Notes under the pieces: generated by a model
The model's input: the letters and a program-made list of their open reading frames with translations, nothing else
What the model was told of the DNA's origin: nothing
Databases searched by the model: none
From: Desulfuromonadaceae bacterium
Lineage (GTDB): Bacteria; Desulfobacterota; Desulfuromonadia; Geobacterales; Pseudopelobacteraceae
Length of the DNA stretch: 64,000 nucleotides
NCBI GenBank assembly: GCA_028687585.1
Contig: JAQTZV010000023.1
Coordinates: forward strand, 34,839-98,838
Reading direction: 5' to 3'
In this document: positions 17,307-26,270 of the stretch, piece after piece
Position numbering within the stretch: the stretch's first letter is position 1
Layout: each line of letters opens with the position of its first letter
Program-made: the position numbers and the translations under genes

Positions 17307-18011
17307 TCAATCCTCCTCGGTAAGTTCTACCTTTTCAGGTAGTCTGCGACACTCTTCACTCTCGGCACGAACATCTTCCAAAATACCCAACAATTGCATC
17401 ACCAGTCGATAGGTGATTCCCCACAGCACCGGCATGTTATCAACGGGGAGCTGTATTGCCGGTACGTCAAACGTTTTGTCATCAAAGGCAACCGGTCTCC
17501 GGGCATGCCGTACAGGATCACGCAGGTCTGAAAGAGCCACCCAGAACAGATCCCGAACCTCTTCATTCAGTGCCGGTCGCACACGGTTCTTATCGACGGC
17601 AAAGAGACAACAGGAAACCCGTACCGGCAGGTTGGCTCCGATGATATCGGAAAGTCGCCCCAGGTACGTTCCCTCTATGAGGTCAATGCCGATTTCTTCA
17701 AGCGTTTCACGGCACGCCGCCTGACAGGGGATTTCACCCTCTTCCAGCTTGCCTCCCGGGAAAGCAATATGCCCTGACCACGGGTCCAGATCATGAGACG
17801 CACGCTGAATAAAGAGCATTTCAATATCGTGGGCATCCTGATGCAATATCATGGCGACTGATGCGGGTGTGCGGCCGTCTGAACAAGGCTCGGCAGCAAC
17901 TGAAAAATTCGCCAACCGCTTGGAAATACAGTCAAAAAAATTGTTATCCTGGACTGATGTGCCCCGCATGGTGCTTGTAATCCTTTCAAAATAGTTTTCT
18001 ATCCTCTCCAT
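17307..18011 (-). CDS. Nudix hydrolase, CoA pyrophosphatase-like (NudL type)
   Basis: About 234 residues with a complete Nudix box ([24 protein letters not shown]) preceded by WSGHIAFPG, the pattern of CoA pyrophosphatases, which split coenzyme A into phosphopantetheine and adenosine bisphosphate. The C-terminal [15 protein letters not shown] element is also typical of that group. The start at 18011 (MERIENYF) is chosen because the upstream in-frame codon is TTG without a ribosome-binding site. It lies directly upstream of tpx. Confidence 0.87.
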   Translation of the reverse strand: MERIENYFERITSTMRGTSVQDNNFFDCISKRLANFSVAAEPCSDGRTPASVAMILHQDAHDIEMLFIQRASHDLDPWSGHIAFPGGKLEEGEIPCQAACRETLEEIGIDLIEGTYLGRLSDIIGANLPVRVSCCLFAVDKNRVRPALNEEVRDLFWVALSDLRDPVRHARRPVAFDDKTFDVPAIQLPVDNMPVLWGITYRLVMQLLGILEDVRAESEECRRLPEKVELTEED

Positions 18012-18144
18012 ATCGGCGGGTATCGTCAAGCACAAATGTTATCGAAGCTCTTTGAAAGAAACTTTTTTACGGTGACATTGTCTTGCCAGAGAGCCTTCAA
18101 GCTGGTAATTTGGCCACAAAAATCCACGGATTCATACGACGAAC

Positions 18145-19146
18145 ATGCCAACAATTTCAATCCTCATGCCGGTTCGCAACGAAGAGCGCTATCTTCAGGC
18201 AACTCTGGACTCCCTCTATCGCCAGACATATACCGAGTGGGAGCTGATTGCCGTTGACGACGGCTCAAGTGATCAGACCGCTGCCATCCTCTCTGAAGCC
18301 GCTCATAGTGACAGCCGCGTACAGGTGATCAGGCGTCATGGCGGCGGATTGGTAGCGGCACTCAATACCGGGCTTGAAGCCTGCCATGCACCGCTTCTTG
18401 CCCGAATTGACGGAGATGACATCTGCCATCCCCGGCGACTGGAACTGCAGGTAGCATATATGGACGCCCACCCGGAAACCGGCTTGATTGCCTGCACTTT
18501 CCGCCATTTTCCCCGGAGTGGACTTAAACAGGGGATGATTGACTACGAGGTATGGCAGAACAGCCTGAGAGATCATACTCTCGTTATCCGTGATCTGTTT
18601 GTAGAATCCCCCTTCGTCCACCCCTCCATTATGACCCGCAGAACCATCATGGCAGATCTTGGTGGGTATCAGGATAACGGCTGGCCCGAGGACTATGATC
18701 TCTGGCTGCGCATGGCGGCTGCCGGAGTGCACTTTGCCCGTCTGCCTGAGACTCTTCTGTTCTGGCGCGACCACCCGGAACGGGCCACCCGCACAATGGA
18801 TGAATACGCGGCACACGCCTTTCGCAGCTGCAAATGCCATCACCTGCTGCACGGTTTTCTTCAAAACTCCCTCGATGTTGTCATCGCCGGTGCGGGGCAG
18901 GAAGCGCGGGCCTGGCAGCGCCTGCTGGCCGCTACAGGGGTAACTGTCTCAACCTGGCTGGATGTTGATCCCAGAAAAATTGGCAGGACACTGCATAATG
19001 CACCGGTCATTTCCCCCGGAGAGCTTCAGCTGAATGGCAGAAAAATGATCGTAGCCATCGGTGTACGAGGAGCACGTGAACAGTTTCGAACTGTCGCAGA
19101 AAGGCAAGGCTGGCACGAAGGGATAGACTTTGTCTCTGTCGCATGA
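18145..19146 (+). CDS. Family 2 glycosyltransferase fused to a Rossmann-like domain
   Basis: A 333-residue protein. Residues about 1-235 form a GT-A glycosyltransferase: ISILMPVRNEERYL, VDDGSSDQT, ARIDGDDICHPRRL with the DxD-type metal motif, and GWPEDYDLWLRM with the ED acceptor motif. Residues about 250-333 form a separate small domain beginning DVVIAGAGQEARAWQ, a glycine-rich nucleotide-binding turn as in PglD-N or Rossmann folds, and ending GWHEGIDFVSVA. The gene stands alone with no polysaccharide genes around it. Substrate is unknown. The extra domain is a real extension and not a frame error, since the reading frame is continuous. Confidence 0.85.
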   Translation: MPTISILMPVRNEERYLQATLDSLYRQTYTEWELIAVDDGSSDQTAAILSEAAHSDSRVQVIRRHGGGLVAALNTGLEACHAPLLARIDGDDICHPRRLELQVAYMDAHPETGLIACTFRHFPRSGLKQGMIDYEVWQNSLRDHTLVIRDLFVESPFVHPSIMTRRTIMADLGGYQDNGWPEDYDLWLRMAAAGVHFARLPETLLFWRDHPERATRTMDEYAAHAFRSCKCHHLLHGFLQNSLDVVIAGAGQEARAWQRLLAATGVTVSTWLDVDPRKIGRTLHNAPVISPGELQLNGRKMIVAIGVRGAREQFRTVAERQGWHEGIDFVSVA

Positions 19147-19181
19147 TAAAAAATGATCGCACGAACCGCAGTATATGACTA

Positions 19182-19305
19182 ATACCAAGGTGCAATCAAA
19201 ATGAGTACCAGGCGGCGAGGAGAATAGCGACCGAGGCGTACGTTCAGTACGTTGAGGAGCTATTGACGAAGCCAATAACGTAATCGTTTGATTTCGACCT
19301 GGTAT
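19182..19305. repeat. Intergenic structured repeat with imperfect inverted ends
   Basis: The gap before the DUF2288 gene contains an element bounded by TACCAAGGTGCAATCAAA and, inverted, TTTGATTTCGACCTGGTA. Inside lies GGCGGCGAGGAG and a CGTACGTTCAGTACG palindrome. The bounded, internally palindromic structure looks like a dispersed non-autonomous element (REP/MITE-like). No second copy is present in this window. It ends five bases before the ribosome-binding site of the next gene. Confidence 0.5.
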
Positions 19306-19320
19306 TGAAGGAGTAGTTTG

Positions 19321-19623
19321 ATGTTACCAAGCAAAGAAGAAATGGCTCTTACCATTGATGAAACAGATTGGAGCAGCCTGCGCGCTCATCTGCACCGCGG
19401 CGGACTCATCCTGGTTGATGATTCCCTTGACCTGGCTGATACCGCTCATAAGGTCGCCGCCGATGACATTGCCATTATTCAGCAGCTGGTCGAGTACGGC
19501 ATGATCGGCAAACCATCCGACGCAAAGATCCGGGCATGGGAAGAGGATAAACAGAAAAAGTTTGCCATGCTGGTTGTCAGCCCCTATGTACTGTTCCAGG
19601 AAAAAATGCCGATATTTCACTGA
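19321..19623 (+). CDS. DUF2288 family protein
   Basis: A 100-residue soluble protein resembling DUF2288: a WSSLRAHLHRGGLILVD strand-turn, an acidic helix DLADTAHKVAADD, and a C-terminal FAMLVVSPYVLFQEKMP. Function is unknown in the family. The ATG at 19321 follows AAGGAG at 19308-19313. It is followed eight bases later by the yceH-like gene and probably shares its transcript. Confidence 0.75.
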   Translation: MLPSKEEMALTIDETDWSSLRAHLHRGGLILVDDSLDLADTAHKVAADDIAIIQQLVEYGMIGKPSDAKIRAWEEDKQKKFAMLVVSPYVLFQEKMPIFH

Positions 19624-19631
19624 GGTTCATA

Positions 19632-20291
19632 ATGGATAGCATCCTTAACGACATTGAAGTGCGCGTACTCGGCTGCCTGATAGAAAAGGAGCTTACTACC
19701 CCGGAATATTACCCGCTGTCACTCAACGCTCTCACCAACGCCTGCAACCAGAAATCCAACCGTGATCCGGCCATGTTTCTTGCAGAGGAAGATGTCGTGC
19801 GGGCACTGGATTCGCTCCGCTTCAAACAGTTGGCGGTTCTTTCCGCCGACGGCGGTCGAGTGGCGAAGTATCGTCATCTGATGGCTGAAAAATTTGGCTT
19901 GATGCCGGCGGAACAGGCAATCATCTGTGAACTTCTGGTGCGCGGCCCTCAGACGGTTGGTGAACTTCGGACTCGAGGGGAACGAATGCATCCGTTTGGT
20001 AATCTGGCAGCGGTGGAAGAGGTGTTGCAGGAGCTGATAGTGCGGGAAACGCCGCTGATTACACTCTTGCCGCGCCAACCGGGACGAAAAGAGGGGCGCT
20101 ATGCCCAGCTTTTCTCCGAAATTCCGGAGATTAGCGAAGAATGTGTCGAAGCACCGCCTGAAGCTGCCCGTCAGCGGGTTATGGCGGAAAATGAACGAAT
20201 TGTGAAGCTGGAAGAAGAGGTTGCAGTGTTACGGGGTGAAGTGACAGTGTTGCAGCAGCAGATGGCGGAATTTACGGCGCAGTTTGAATAA
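19632..20291 (+). CDS. yceH: YceH family protein (DUF480)
   Basis: A 219-residue protein with the DUF480 signature: VRVLGCLIEKELTTPEYYPLSLNAL, ACNQKSNRDP, and the second winged-helix repeat AIICELLVRGPQTVGELRTR. Two tandem winged helix-turn-helix domains occupy about 1-160, followed by a coiled-coil tail (ENERIVKLEEEVAVLRGEV). Function is not established, although the fold suggests nucleic-acid binding. It is convergent with hflX, nine bases away. Confidence 0.93.
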   Translation: MDSILNDIEVRVLGCLIEKELTTPEYYPLSLNALTNACNQKSNRDPAMFLAEEDVVRALDSLRFKQLAVLSADGGRVAKYRHLMAEKFGLMPAEQAIICELLVRGPQTVGELRTRGERMHPFGNLAAVEEVLQELIVRETPLITLLPRQPGRKEGRYAQLFSEIPEISEECVEAPPEAARQRVMAENERIVKLEEEVAVLRGEVTVLQQQMAEFTAQFE

Positions 20292-20300
20292 TTCCAATTC

Positions 20301-22004
20301 TTAAATTGGAGTAACGTCTTTGTCCTCCGGCCAAAAGCGTCTCTGCAACTCGTCCATCAACGGCTTGAGACTCTTCCGGTCGCGGGCTGACACCGTGACA
20401 CTGTTCCGGGTTCTGGCTGATTGACGTACCTTGAGAAACGCCACGGTATTTTTCTTTTTCATATCACCAAGCAGATCTGCCTTGTTGTACACCAGCAATT
20501 CCGGTTTATCCCCCAACTCCAACTCTGCCAGAATAGTCCGCACCTGCGTGATCTGATCCTCAAAGCGTGGATGGGACGCATCAACCACGTGCAACAGCAG
20601 ATCGGCATCGCGCATCTCTTCCAGTGTCGCCTTGAACGCTCCCAACAGAGATTTCGGCAGGGAGCGGATAAAACCGACGGTATCGGTAATGATTACCTCT
20701 CGCTCACGCGGGAACCGGAGGCGTCGGGTAGAAGTATCAAGGGTGGCAAAGAGCAGGTCTTCGGTAAAAACATCGCTCTTGGTCAGGGCGTTCAGCAGCG
20801 TTGATTTGCCGGCATTGGTATACCCGACGATCGAGATGATCGGCACTCCGGCTTTCACCCGCAGTTTTCGCCGTTGGTCCCGTCCTTGAGAAAGTTCCTT
20901 CAGTTCACGCTCAAGGGTGGTGATCCGATCCCGGACCCGGCGCCGATCGGTTTCGAGCTTAGTTTCACCCGGCCCACGGCCGCCGATACCGCCCATCAGC
21001 CGCGACATCTGCACACCACGCCCACTCAGACGCGGCAGAAGATATTTGAGCTGAGCAAGTTCGACCTGCACCTTGCCGTCCAGGGTCTTCGCCCGCCGGG
21101 CGAAAATATCAAGTATCAGCTGACTCCGGTCAATCACCTTCAACTCCGTCATTGCAGAAATGCAGCGCATCTGGGCGGGAGTGAGCTCCTGATCGAACAC
21201 CAGCATGCTGGCGCCACGCTGCATCGCCCTGATAACCACATCGCGCATCATCCCCTCCCCCATCAGAAACCGGGGATTAAGGGTTTTGGGACGCTGCACG
21301 AACTCATCCAGTGCTTCCACCTGGGCAGTGCGCGCCAATTCTCGTAACTCGGCTATTGAATCTTCAGCCTCCTGACGAGTTCCTGACGTTGTAACGGAGA
21401 TCAGTATGGCCCGTTCAAGAGCATCCATGGCCTTAGGCGCCATACGTACCGCTTTTTCCAGATCTGCTTCCAACTCGGGGATGAAATGAACGCAGTCAAG
21501 GTCAATGCGTTCAAGCGGAACAATCGGATCGAGGGTTGTACTTGCACCTCGTTGATCGGTGGCCAGAAAGGCAAGCTGGGCGAAAATCTGATTTTTACCG
21601 GGTGCAGACATCAGAGCGGCAAGAAGATCAAAACGTAACAGGGAAAGGTCAGTCAGATCATCTTCTGAGACCGGTTCGTTTTTCAGATGGGTGTGGATAA
21701 AACGCAGGCCGCGCATGACCCGTTTACCGAGGGGGTAATCCCGCAGTTCGGGGATCACGACCCCCCTTTCATCACCAACGATGACGTATTCCACGTTTCC
21801 GGCACGATTTACAAGGATAGCAATTTGACGGCGGAGTTCACTGGAAAGTTCAACGAGACGGGAAGCAAGTTCGTGGGAACAGAATTCGGCAACCGGTATC
21901 CGTCTGCGATACAGACGCTCCAGAGACTGAATCTGGCTTGATTTTAAACCGGCAAGATTGCCTAATACTTCTTTAATGGGATGACTCCGAGTTACCCCTG
22001 ACAA
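20301..22004 (-). CDS. hflX: GTPase HflX
   Basis: A 567-residue HflX, a ribosome-binding GTPase that splits or rescues stalled ribosomes under stress. G1 is GYTNAGKSTLLNAL, G3 is DTVGFIRSLP, and G4 is YNKADL, with the HflX-specific GGIGGRGPGETKLETDRR element before the GTPase domain and an extended N-terminal domain (LVFDQELTPAQMRCI is the family nucleotide-binding-like motif). The N-terminal 170 residues are longer than in E. coli HflX, a form seen in other deltaproteobacteria. Downstream it meets yceH convergently; upstream lies fabI. Confidence 0.94.
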   Translation of the reverse strand: MSGVTRSHPIKEVLGNLAGLKSSQIQSLERLYRRRIPVAEFCSHELASRLVELSSELRRQIAILVNRAGNVEYVIVGDERGVVIPELRDYPLGKRVMRGLRFIHTHLKNEPVSEDDLTDLSLLRFDLLAALMSAPGKNQIFAQLAFLATDQRGASTTLDPIVPLERIDLDCVHFIPELEADLEKAVRMAPKAMDALERAILISVTTSGTRQEAEDSIAELRELARTAQVEALDEFVQRPKTLNPRFLMGEGMMRDVVIRAMQRGASMLVFDQELTPAQMRCISAMTELKVIDRSQLILDIFARRAKTLDGKVQVELAQLKYLLPRLSGRGVQMSRLMGGIGGRGPGETKLETDRRRVRDRITTLERELKELSQGRDQRRKLRVKAGVPIISIVGYTNAGKSTLLNALTKSDVFTEDLLFATLDTSTRRLRFPREREVIITDTVGFIRSLPKSLLGAFKATLEEMRDADLLLHVVDASHPRFEDQITQVRTILAELELGDKPELLVYNKADLLGDMKKKNTVAFLKVRQSARTRNSVTVSARDRKSLKPLMDELQRRFWPEDKDVTPI

Positions 22005-22066
22005 GCAGGATAGGTGCGTTAACGAAGTATTTTCTGCAAAAAACGCAGAAAAAGACTTCTACCTTA

Positions 22067-22834
22067 CTAAAGCCCGATAATATTGTAGCCGCCGTCAACA
22101 TAATGGATTTCTCCGCTCACACCGCTCGCCAGGTCACTGCTGAGGTAGAGTGCGGAACCGGCGACATCTTCCTGCGTGATGGATCGCCTGAGTGGCGCTT
22201 TTGACTCAACATGGTTGAGAATGGTGTGAAAGCCGTTCACACCTGCCGCAGCCAGCGTACGGATCGGCCCGGCAGAAATTGCGTTTATTCTGATTCCGTC
22301 AGGACCGAGCGCCTCTGCCAGATAGCGCACAGATGCTTCCAACGCCGCCTTGGCAAGGCCCATGACATTATAACTCGGAAACACCTTCATCGCCCCGTAA
22401 TAGCTGAGCGTAAGCGCCGAACCGCCGCGCCCCAGCATCATTGGCCGGGCCGCTTTCATAATTGCCAGAAATGAGTACACACTGATATCCATTGCGGTGG
22501 CAAAACCTTGCCGAGTGGTACTTAAAATAGTTCCCTTAAGCTCTTCTTTATTTGCAAAGGCGACCGCATGGATAATGATATCAACACCATCCCATATCCT
22601 GGCAAGTTCACTGAACACTGAATCTATCTCTTCATCACTCGTAACATTACACGACAGTATTGCGGAGGCGTCAAGCGATTCTGCCAACGGACGTACCCGC
22701 TTTTCAAGGGCTTCTCCGGTGTAGGTTATCGCCAGCTCAGCCCCCTGTTCATGAAAAAGCCGGGCAATCGCCCAGGCGATACTTTTATCGTTTGCAACGC
22801 CAAAAATGACAACTTTTTTTCCTCGTAGCAACAT
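22067..22834 (-). CDS. fabI: Enoyl-ACP reductase FabI
   Basis: A 255-residue short-chain reductase of the FabI type performing the last reduction of fatty-acid elongation. NAD-binding turn IFGVANDKSIAWAIA is diagnostic for FabI. The catalytic pair lies in LTLSYYGAMKVFPSYNVMGLAKAALE (Tyr-x6-Lys), and RTLAAAGVNGF is the substrate loop. It stands alone between hflX (62-base gap) and a small membrane-protein gene (18-base gap), probably in one transcript with the latter. Confidence 0.95.
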   Translation of the reverse strand: MLLRGKKVVIFGVANDKSIAWAIARLFHEQGAELAITYTGEALEKRVRPLAESLDASAILSCNVTSDEEIDSVFSELARIWDGVDIIIHAVAFANKEELKGTILSTTRQGFATAMDISVYSFLAIMKAARPMMLGRGGSALTLSYYGAMKVFPSYNVMGLAKAALEASVRYLAEALGPDGIRINAISAGPIRTLAAAGVNGFHTILNHVESKAPLRRSITQEDVAGSALYLSSDLASGVSGEIHYVDGGYNIIGL

Positions 22835-22852
22835 CTTTAATCCTCCAGGTAG

Positions 22853-23176
22853 TTACACTGCGGGAGACGTTTCCGGAGCAGGCTTACCGGAATCGGGCTC
22901 AGCTTGAGTTTCTGTATGTTCCTTCTGATGCTCTTGAGTAGATTCATGCAACGGCCCAATTTGGCCGGGCTGGTCGGCATGAGCCGGTACCGGTGTAACT
23001 GGTAGATGGGCGCTTTCAATGGCAGCCAGACGTTTCTCGATAGTCTCGAGTACTTCCAGCGTCCGATCCTGCTTCCCCTTAATTGCAAAGACAACAAACG
23101 GCATGATCAACCAGACGACAGCCAGGAAAAGACTGATAATGCTCATCATTACCATGAAACCACCAAAAACTTCCAT
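22853..23176 (-). CDS. Small single-span membrane protein of unknown function
   Basis: A 107-residue protein: one strong membrane helix (about 5-32, MMSIISLFLAVVWLIMPFVVFAI), a short coiled-coil segment (RTLEVLETIEKRLAAIES) and a low-complexity Pro/Glu/Gln-rich tail. The start MEVFGGF is chosen because the 40 residues upstream in the open frame are basic and not protein-like. No family is recognised. The position upstream of fabI suggests cotranscription only. Confidence 0.6.
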   Translation of the reverse strand: MEVFGGFMVMMSIISLFLAVVWLIMPFVVFAIKGKQDRTLEVLETIEKRLAAIESAHLPVTPVPAHADQPGQIGPLHESTQEHQKEHTETQAEPDSGKPAPETSPAV

Positions 23177-23240
23177 GTCATCTCCCGCTGAATTTGTGCT
23201 CCGCTTATAGCACAGTACTATCTGAAAGTTAAGGTGATTA

Positions 23241-24752
23241 TTACTGATTGCCGCAGAGCAGCGCGGCATGGTTTGAGCTGAATTGCGGCGGATCATTCCT
23301 GATTATCCGGGCAATGGCGGGATGCCGCTTGAATTCGCTCTCAAGAAAGCGCCGGACCTGTTGACGATCCCACCCCCCGGGATGCCTGAATGCCGTATAG
23401 AGGGACAAATCACCTTCATAGAACGGCTGATTGCCATATTCTGCGGCCTCATCTCCGTAGAGCGGCATATTGAACAGCGCGATGTTAAGAAAAGTGATCG
23501 CCCGGTGGTGGCGGGCAACGAACTCCAGAGTCCGTCGCGCCTCCACTACGGTCTCCCCCGGTGTTCCGAACAGTAGATAACAGTATACAGCGATCCCGGC
23601 TTCAGAAAGAGCGCTGAGCACCCGCGAAGCTAATCCCAGGCTGACCCCCTTATTCATCCGGTCCAGGACACCCTGATCACCGGACTCCAGACCCAACTTG
23701 AGCATGGCACAGCCGGAACGTTTAAGGGTTCGGCAGAACTCCGGATCAGCCAACTGATCGTCAATGCGGGCAAAACCATACCACGGAGCTCCCGGAGGGT
23801 TTTCCGCAAGAGCTTGCAGCAGTGCAGGGCTAATTGCATTGTCAAGCAGATGGATCAGGCGCGGAGCGGTTTGCTCAGTCAGACATTTCAGATCTGACAA
23901 AACGGTGGCAACCGGCACCGGATGGTATGCATTCCCTTCAGCACGTTCCGGGCAGAACGAGCAACGGTTCCAGTAGCAGCCACTGCCGGCGCTATACGGA
24001 AGAATTAGTCCGGGCGACAGGTAATCCGAAAGCGGGAGGGTGGTGTAATCAGGGGTTACGTGGATCTTCGGAATCGAGAGCGCCCCCAGAAATTCCAGAA
24101 GTGGTTGCTCGCCCGGACCGCAGATGAGGTGATCAATCAGAGTGCCAAAAGGGTTGCGCCAGTCGGGGCGCTGCATCCAGGAAGTTACCAAACCGCCGCC
24201 AACAACGATTTTCAGCGCGGGGCAGTGTGCCTTGATGTAGCCGATCATGGCAAAGGTGCAAAGCGCCTGGCTGAGATAATTAAGTGAAAACCCGACCGTG
24301 CGGACACCGGAGAGAAGAGCCGGCAACCGCTGACTTAAATACGGGAAAAACGGATTATGTTCCGGTTGCTGAGCTGCAGCGAGCAGATCGGCACTGCGTA
24401 ATGGTGAGAGCGTTTTGTGCTGGTAATCGGCCAGTCCGATCGTGACGCCACGATCAGCAGCAGAGTTGGATAAAAGGCGATTGAGATCACTCACCGCCCG
24501 TCGATAACGATCAGGCGCCTGATAAACGGCCATATCTCTTAAAGCGGCGATGCTGTCCGCCCGCCCCTTGAATGCCCGGCGGCTCCAGGTATCTGATGCC
24601 CCCGACGGCTGATCCAGCAGCCAGAGTTGTCCTTCCAGATTGGCATCAAGCGGCCGGCACGGCAATCCGTGAGCCTTCAAATGTGCCGCCAGACGGGCAA
24701 TGCCTGCCGGCGGTTCACACGCTTTTGCGAGGGGGGGAAATATGAGCAGCAT
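23241..24752 (-). CDS. B12-binding-domain radical SAM protein
   Basis: A 503-residue radical SAM enzyme. The N-terminal part (MLLIFPPLAKACEPPAGIARL) is the cobalamin-binding-type Rossmann domain, and the iron-sulfur motif GCYWNRCSFC gives a Cx4Cx2C arrangement usual for this subgroup. A HKDHP-like domain follows, with CAMLKLGLESGDQGVLDRMNKG and YCYLLFGTPGE. Such enzymes catalyse radical methylations or rearrangements, but no substrate can be assigned. It follows the lipoprotein gene by seven bases. The annotated start is the ATG matching family length. Confidence 0.87.
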   Translation of the reverse strand: MLLIFPPLAKACEPPAGIARLAAHLKAHGLPCRPLDANLEGQLWLLDQPSGASDTWSRRAFKGRADSIAALRDMAVYQAPDRYRRAVSDLNRLLSNSAADRGVTIGLADYQHKTLSPLRSADLLAAAQQPEHNPFFPYLSQRLPALLSGVRTVGFSLNYLSQALCTFAMIGYIKAHCPALKIVVGGGLVTSWMQRPDWRNPFGTLIDHLICGPGEQPLLEFLGALSIPKIHVTPDYTTLPLSDYLSPGLILPYSAGSGCYWNRCSFCPERAEGNAYHPVPVATVLSDLKCLTEQTAPRLIHLLDNAISPALLQALAENPPGAPWYGFARIDDQLADPEFCRTLKRSGCAMLKLGLESGDQGVLDRMNKGVSLGLASRVLSALSEAGIAVYCYLLFGTPGETVVEARRTLEFVARHHRAITFLNIALFNMPLYGDEAAEYGNQPFYEGDLSLYTAFRHPGGWDRQQVRRFLESEFKRHPAIARIIRNDPPQFSSNHAALLCGNQ

Positions 24753-24759
24753 AGGCGGT

Positions 24760-25845
24760 TTACTGATACTGGATATACATCGGCTTCGGATTAAGCTTGA
24801 GCACATCCTGCGGAGTCATAAGTGGGTCTTTCTTCTTCGTGTCATTGTGATAAAAGAGTTTAAAACCGGTATACTGGACCGGTTCGGCAACGACATATTC
24901 CTTGTACGAATCACGCTTCAGCCAGGGAGCACCCCAGCCATCCATATGCATAACGATCTGTACTTCGGGGCGCAGCACAATACTTTTTGAGTTTGTCACA
25001 CCGTTACGGGTGAATCGGTGCACCGTAAACACTTTCGGGGGGAGATTATATTTTTTTACCAGATCTTTCAGATACCCGGAAGCATAATTGATATCGGCCG
25101 CATCATAGGTACCGATCTTCTTACCCGGTTTTTTACCGCTTTTTATCAGATTGAATTCCGGATCAATCCCCAAATGCACGTCGGGATTTTTTAGAATCCA
25201 CTCGAAATGAGGCAGAACAGAGCGAATGTCGTCATGCCCGGTTTGAATATCGATAAAAAGGACTGCACCGGATTCTTTAGCCCAACCATAAACCTGGTCA
25301 ACTATTTTATCCGGCATATACATGCGATACTTGCCATCTTTACCGGGAGCCTCCTGTGCCACCACGGCAATCAGATGCAGTGCCGGCTGTACCGGAGTAG
25401 CCGGATCGGCCGCCTGCCATTTAGCCACTTCACCGTTCAGACGCAGCAGCATTTCGTCCTTGGGGAATTCTCCGAGTGCACCCATTTTCCTGGAAAACGG
25501 ATTGCCGTAATAGGCAACAATGCGCTTGAACGGCAGGATTGAACCGGGTAGCGGCGGCGGGCACTTGACCGGCCAGCCGCATTGAGCGGCATATTCCGGA
25601 CTCTCTCCGGCGTTGTACTTTATCGGGGGGGCCGCTTTACGGGCAGCACTGGTTGTTGCTGCAAACGCTGCTGCCTTTCTGGTCGCAGAGGTTGTTGCAG
25701 CAAACACCGCCTCGGCAGTTTTCCGTTCGGCCTCTTTTTGGGTTTTTGTCTGCAATTCTAAAGTGTTACTGTCTGAACATGCTGCCAATGCAAACGGGAT
25801 TAACACGATCCATAGGGGGAAAAATGGGTTAAATCGGTATTTCAA
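24760..25845 (-). CDS. Putative secreted lipoprotein, glycoside-hydrolase-like fold uncertain
   Basis: A 361-residue lipoprotein with signal peptide and lipobox (PFALAACSDS). Residues about 40-72 contain a near-perfect internal repeat (FAATTSATRKAA / FAATTSAARKAA) that probably forms a flexible linker. The rest begins IVAYYGNPFSRKMG and contains HLGIDPEFNL and VQIVMHMDGWG, reminiscent of a TIM-barrel hydrolase-like protein. I do not recognise a named family. The frame starts with TTG at 25845, with GGAG eight bases upstream. It is probably cotranscribed with the radical SAM gene downstream. Confidence 0.65.
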   Translation of the reverse strand: MKYRFNPFFPLWIVLIPFALAACSDSNTLELQTKTQKEAERKTAEAVFAATTSATRKAAAFAATTSAARKAAPPIKYNAGESPEYAAQCGWPVKCPPPLPGSILPFKRIVAYYGNPFSRKMGALGEFPKDEMLLRLNGEVAKWQAADPATPVQPALHLIAVVAQEAPGKDGKYRMYMPDKIVDQVYGWAKESGAVLFIDIQTGHDDIRSVLPHFEWILKNPDVHLGIDPEFNLIKSGKKPGKKIGTYDAADINYASGYLKDLVKKYNLPPKVFTVHRFTRNGVTNSKSIVLRPEVQIVMHMDGWGAPWLKRDSYKEYVVAEPVQYTGFKLFYHNDTKKKDPLMTPQDVLKLNPKPMYIQYQ

Positions 25846-25896
25846 ATTGGTACTCCATCTTCTGTTTGGCTACTGGTTCACTGCGGGGACATGCAG

Positions 25897-26127
25897 CTAC
25901 TGTTCGGGATCTTCAATAAGAAAATCCTCCACGTCAATGACATCTTTAACCTTGAGCACAAGCGCATCCGGCCAATCCCTGATAGAAAGTCTGGTAAGTA
26001 TCTTGGACTCCTCAAACGTCAAATCAACGTCGTCCGGCAACTTATCTGCAAGTTCACTCACCCACCGCGTTTCCTCTGCGGTCATTGGGGCCTGCAATAA
26101 CTCCCTGCCTGATATTTTCATATTCAT
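25897..26127 (-). CDS. Small conserved hypothetical protein
   Basis: A 76-residue acidic protein (MNMKISGRELLQ...) with Asp/Glu-rich C-terminus (DVEDFLIEDPEQ) and no signal or membrane segment. I do not recognise a family. It is separated by 51 bases from the lipoprotein gene and could be cotranscribed. The open frame has a proper ATG and protein-like composition, which is the only support for calling it a gene. Confidence 0.5.
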   Translation of the reverse strand: MNMKISGRELLQAPMTAEETRWVSELADKLPDDVDLTFEESKILTRLSIRDWPDALVLKVKDVIDVEDFLIEDPEQ

Positions 26128-26270
26128 CCCGCCTTACAAATGTTTTTTGCAACCAATTTAAATACATGGAAAACAGACTCCGTACAAGCTCTATTTTCGT
26201 ACTTTATCTTGACAAAAGAGCCCAAAACATGTCACCAGAGCAGCAATAATACGACCAAGGAGAAACAACA

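Noticed and set aside
18265..18864. 199-codon minus-strand ORF
   Set aside because: Opposite strand of the glycosyltransferase with intact GT2 motifs.
22031..22051. Hairpin TTTTCTGC/GCAGAAAA between fabI and hflX as a terminator
   Set aside because: The stem is AT-rich and lacks a T-run on either strand, so termination is not supported.
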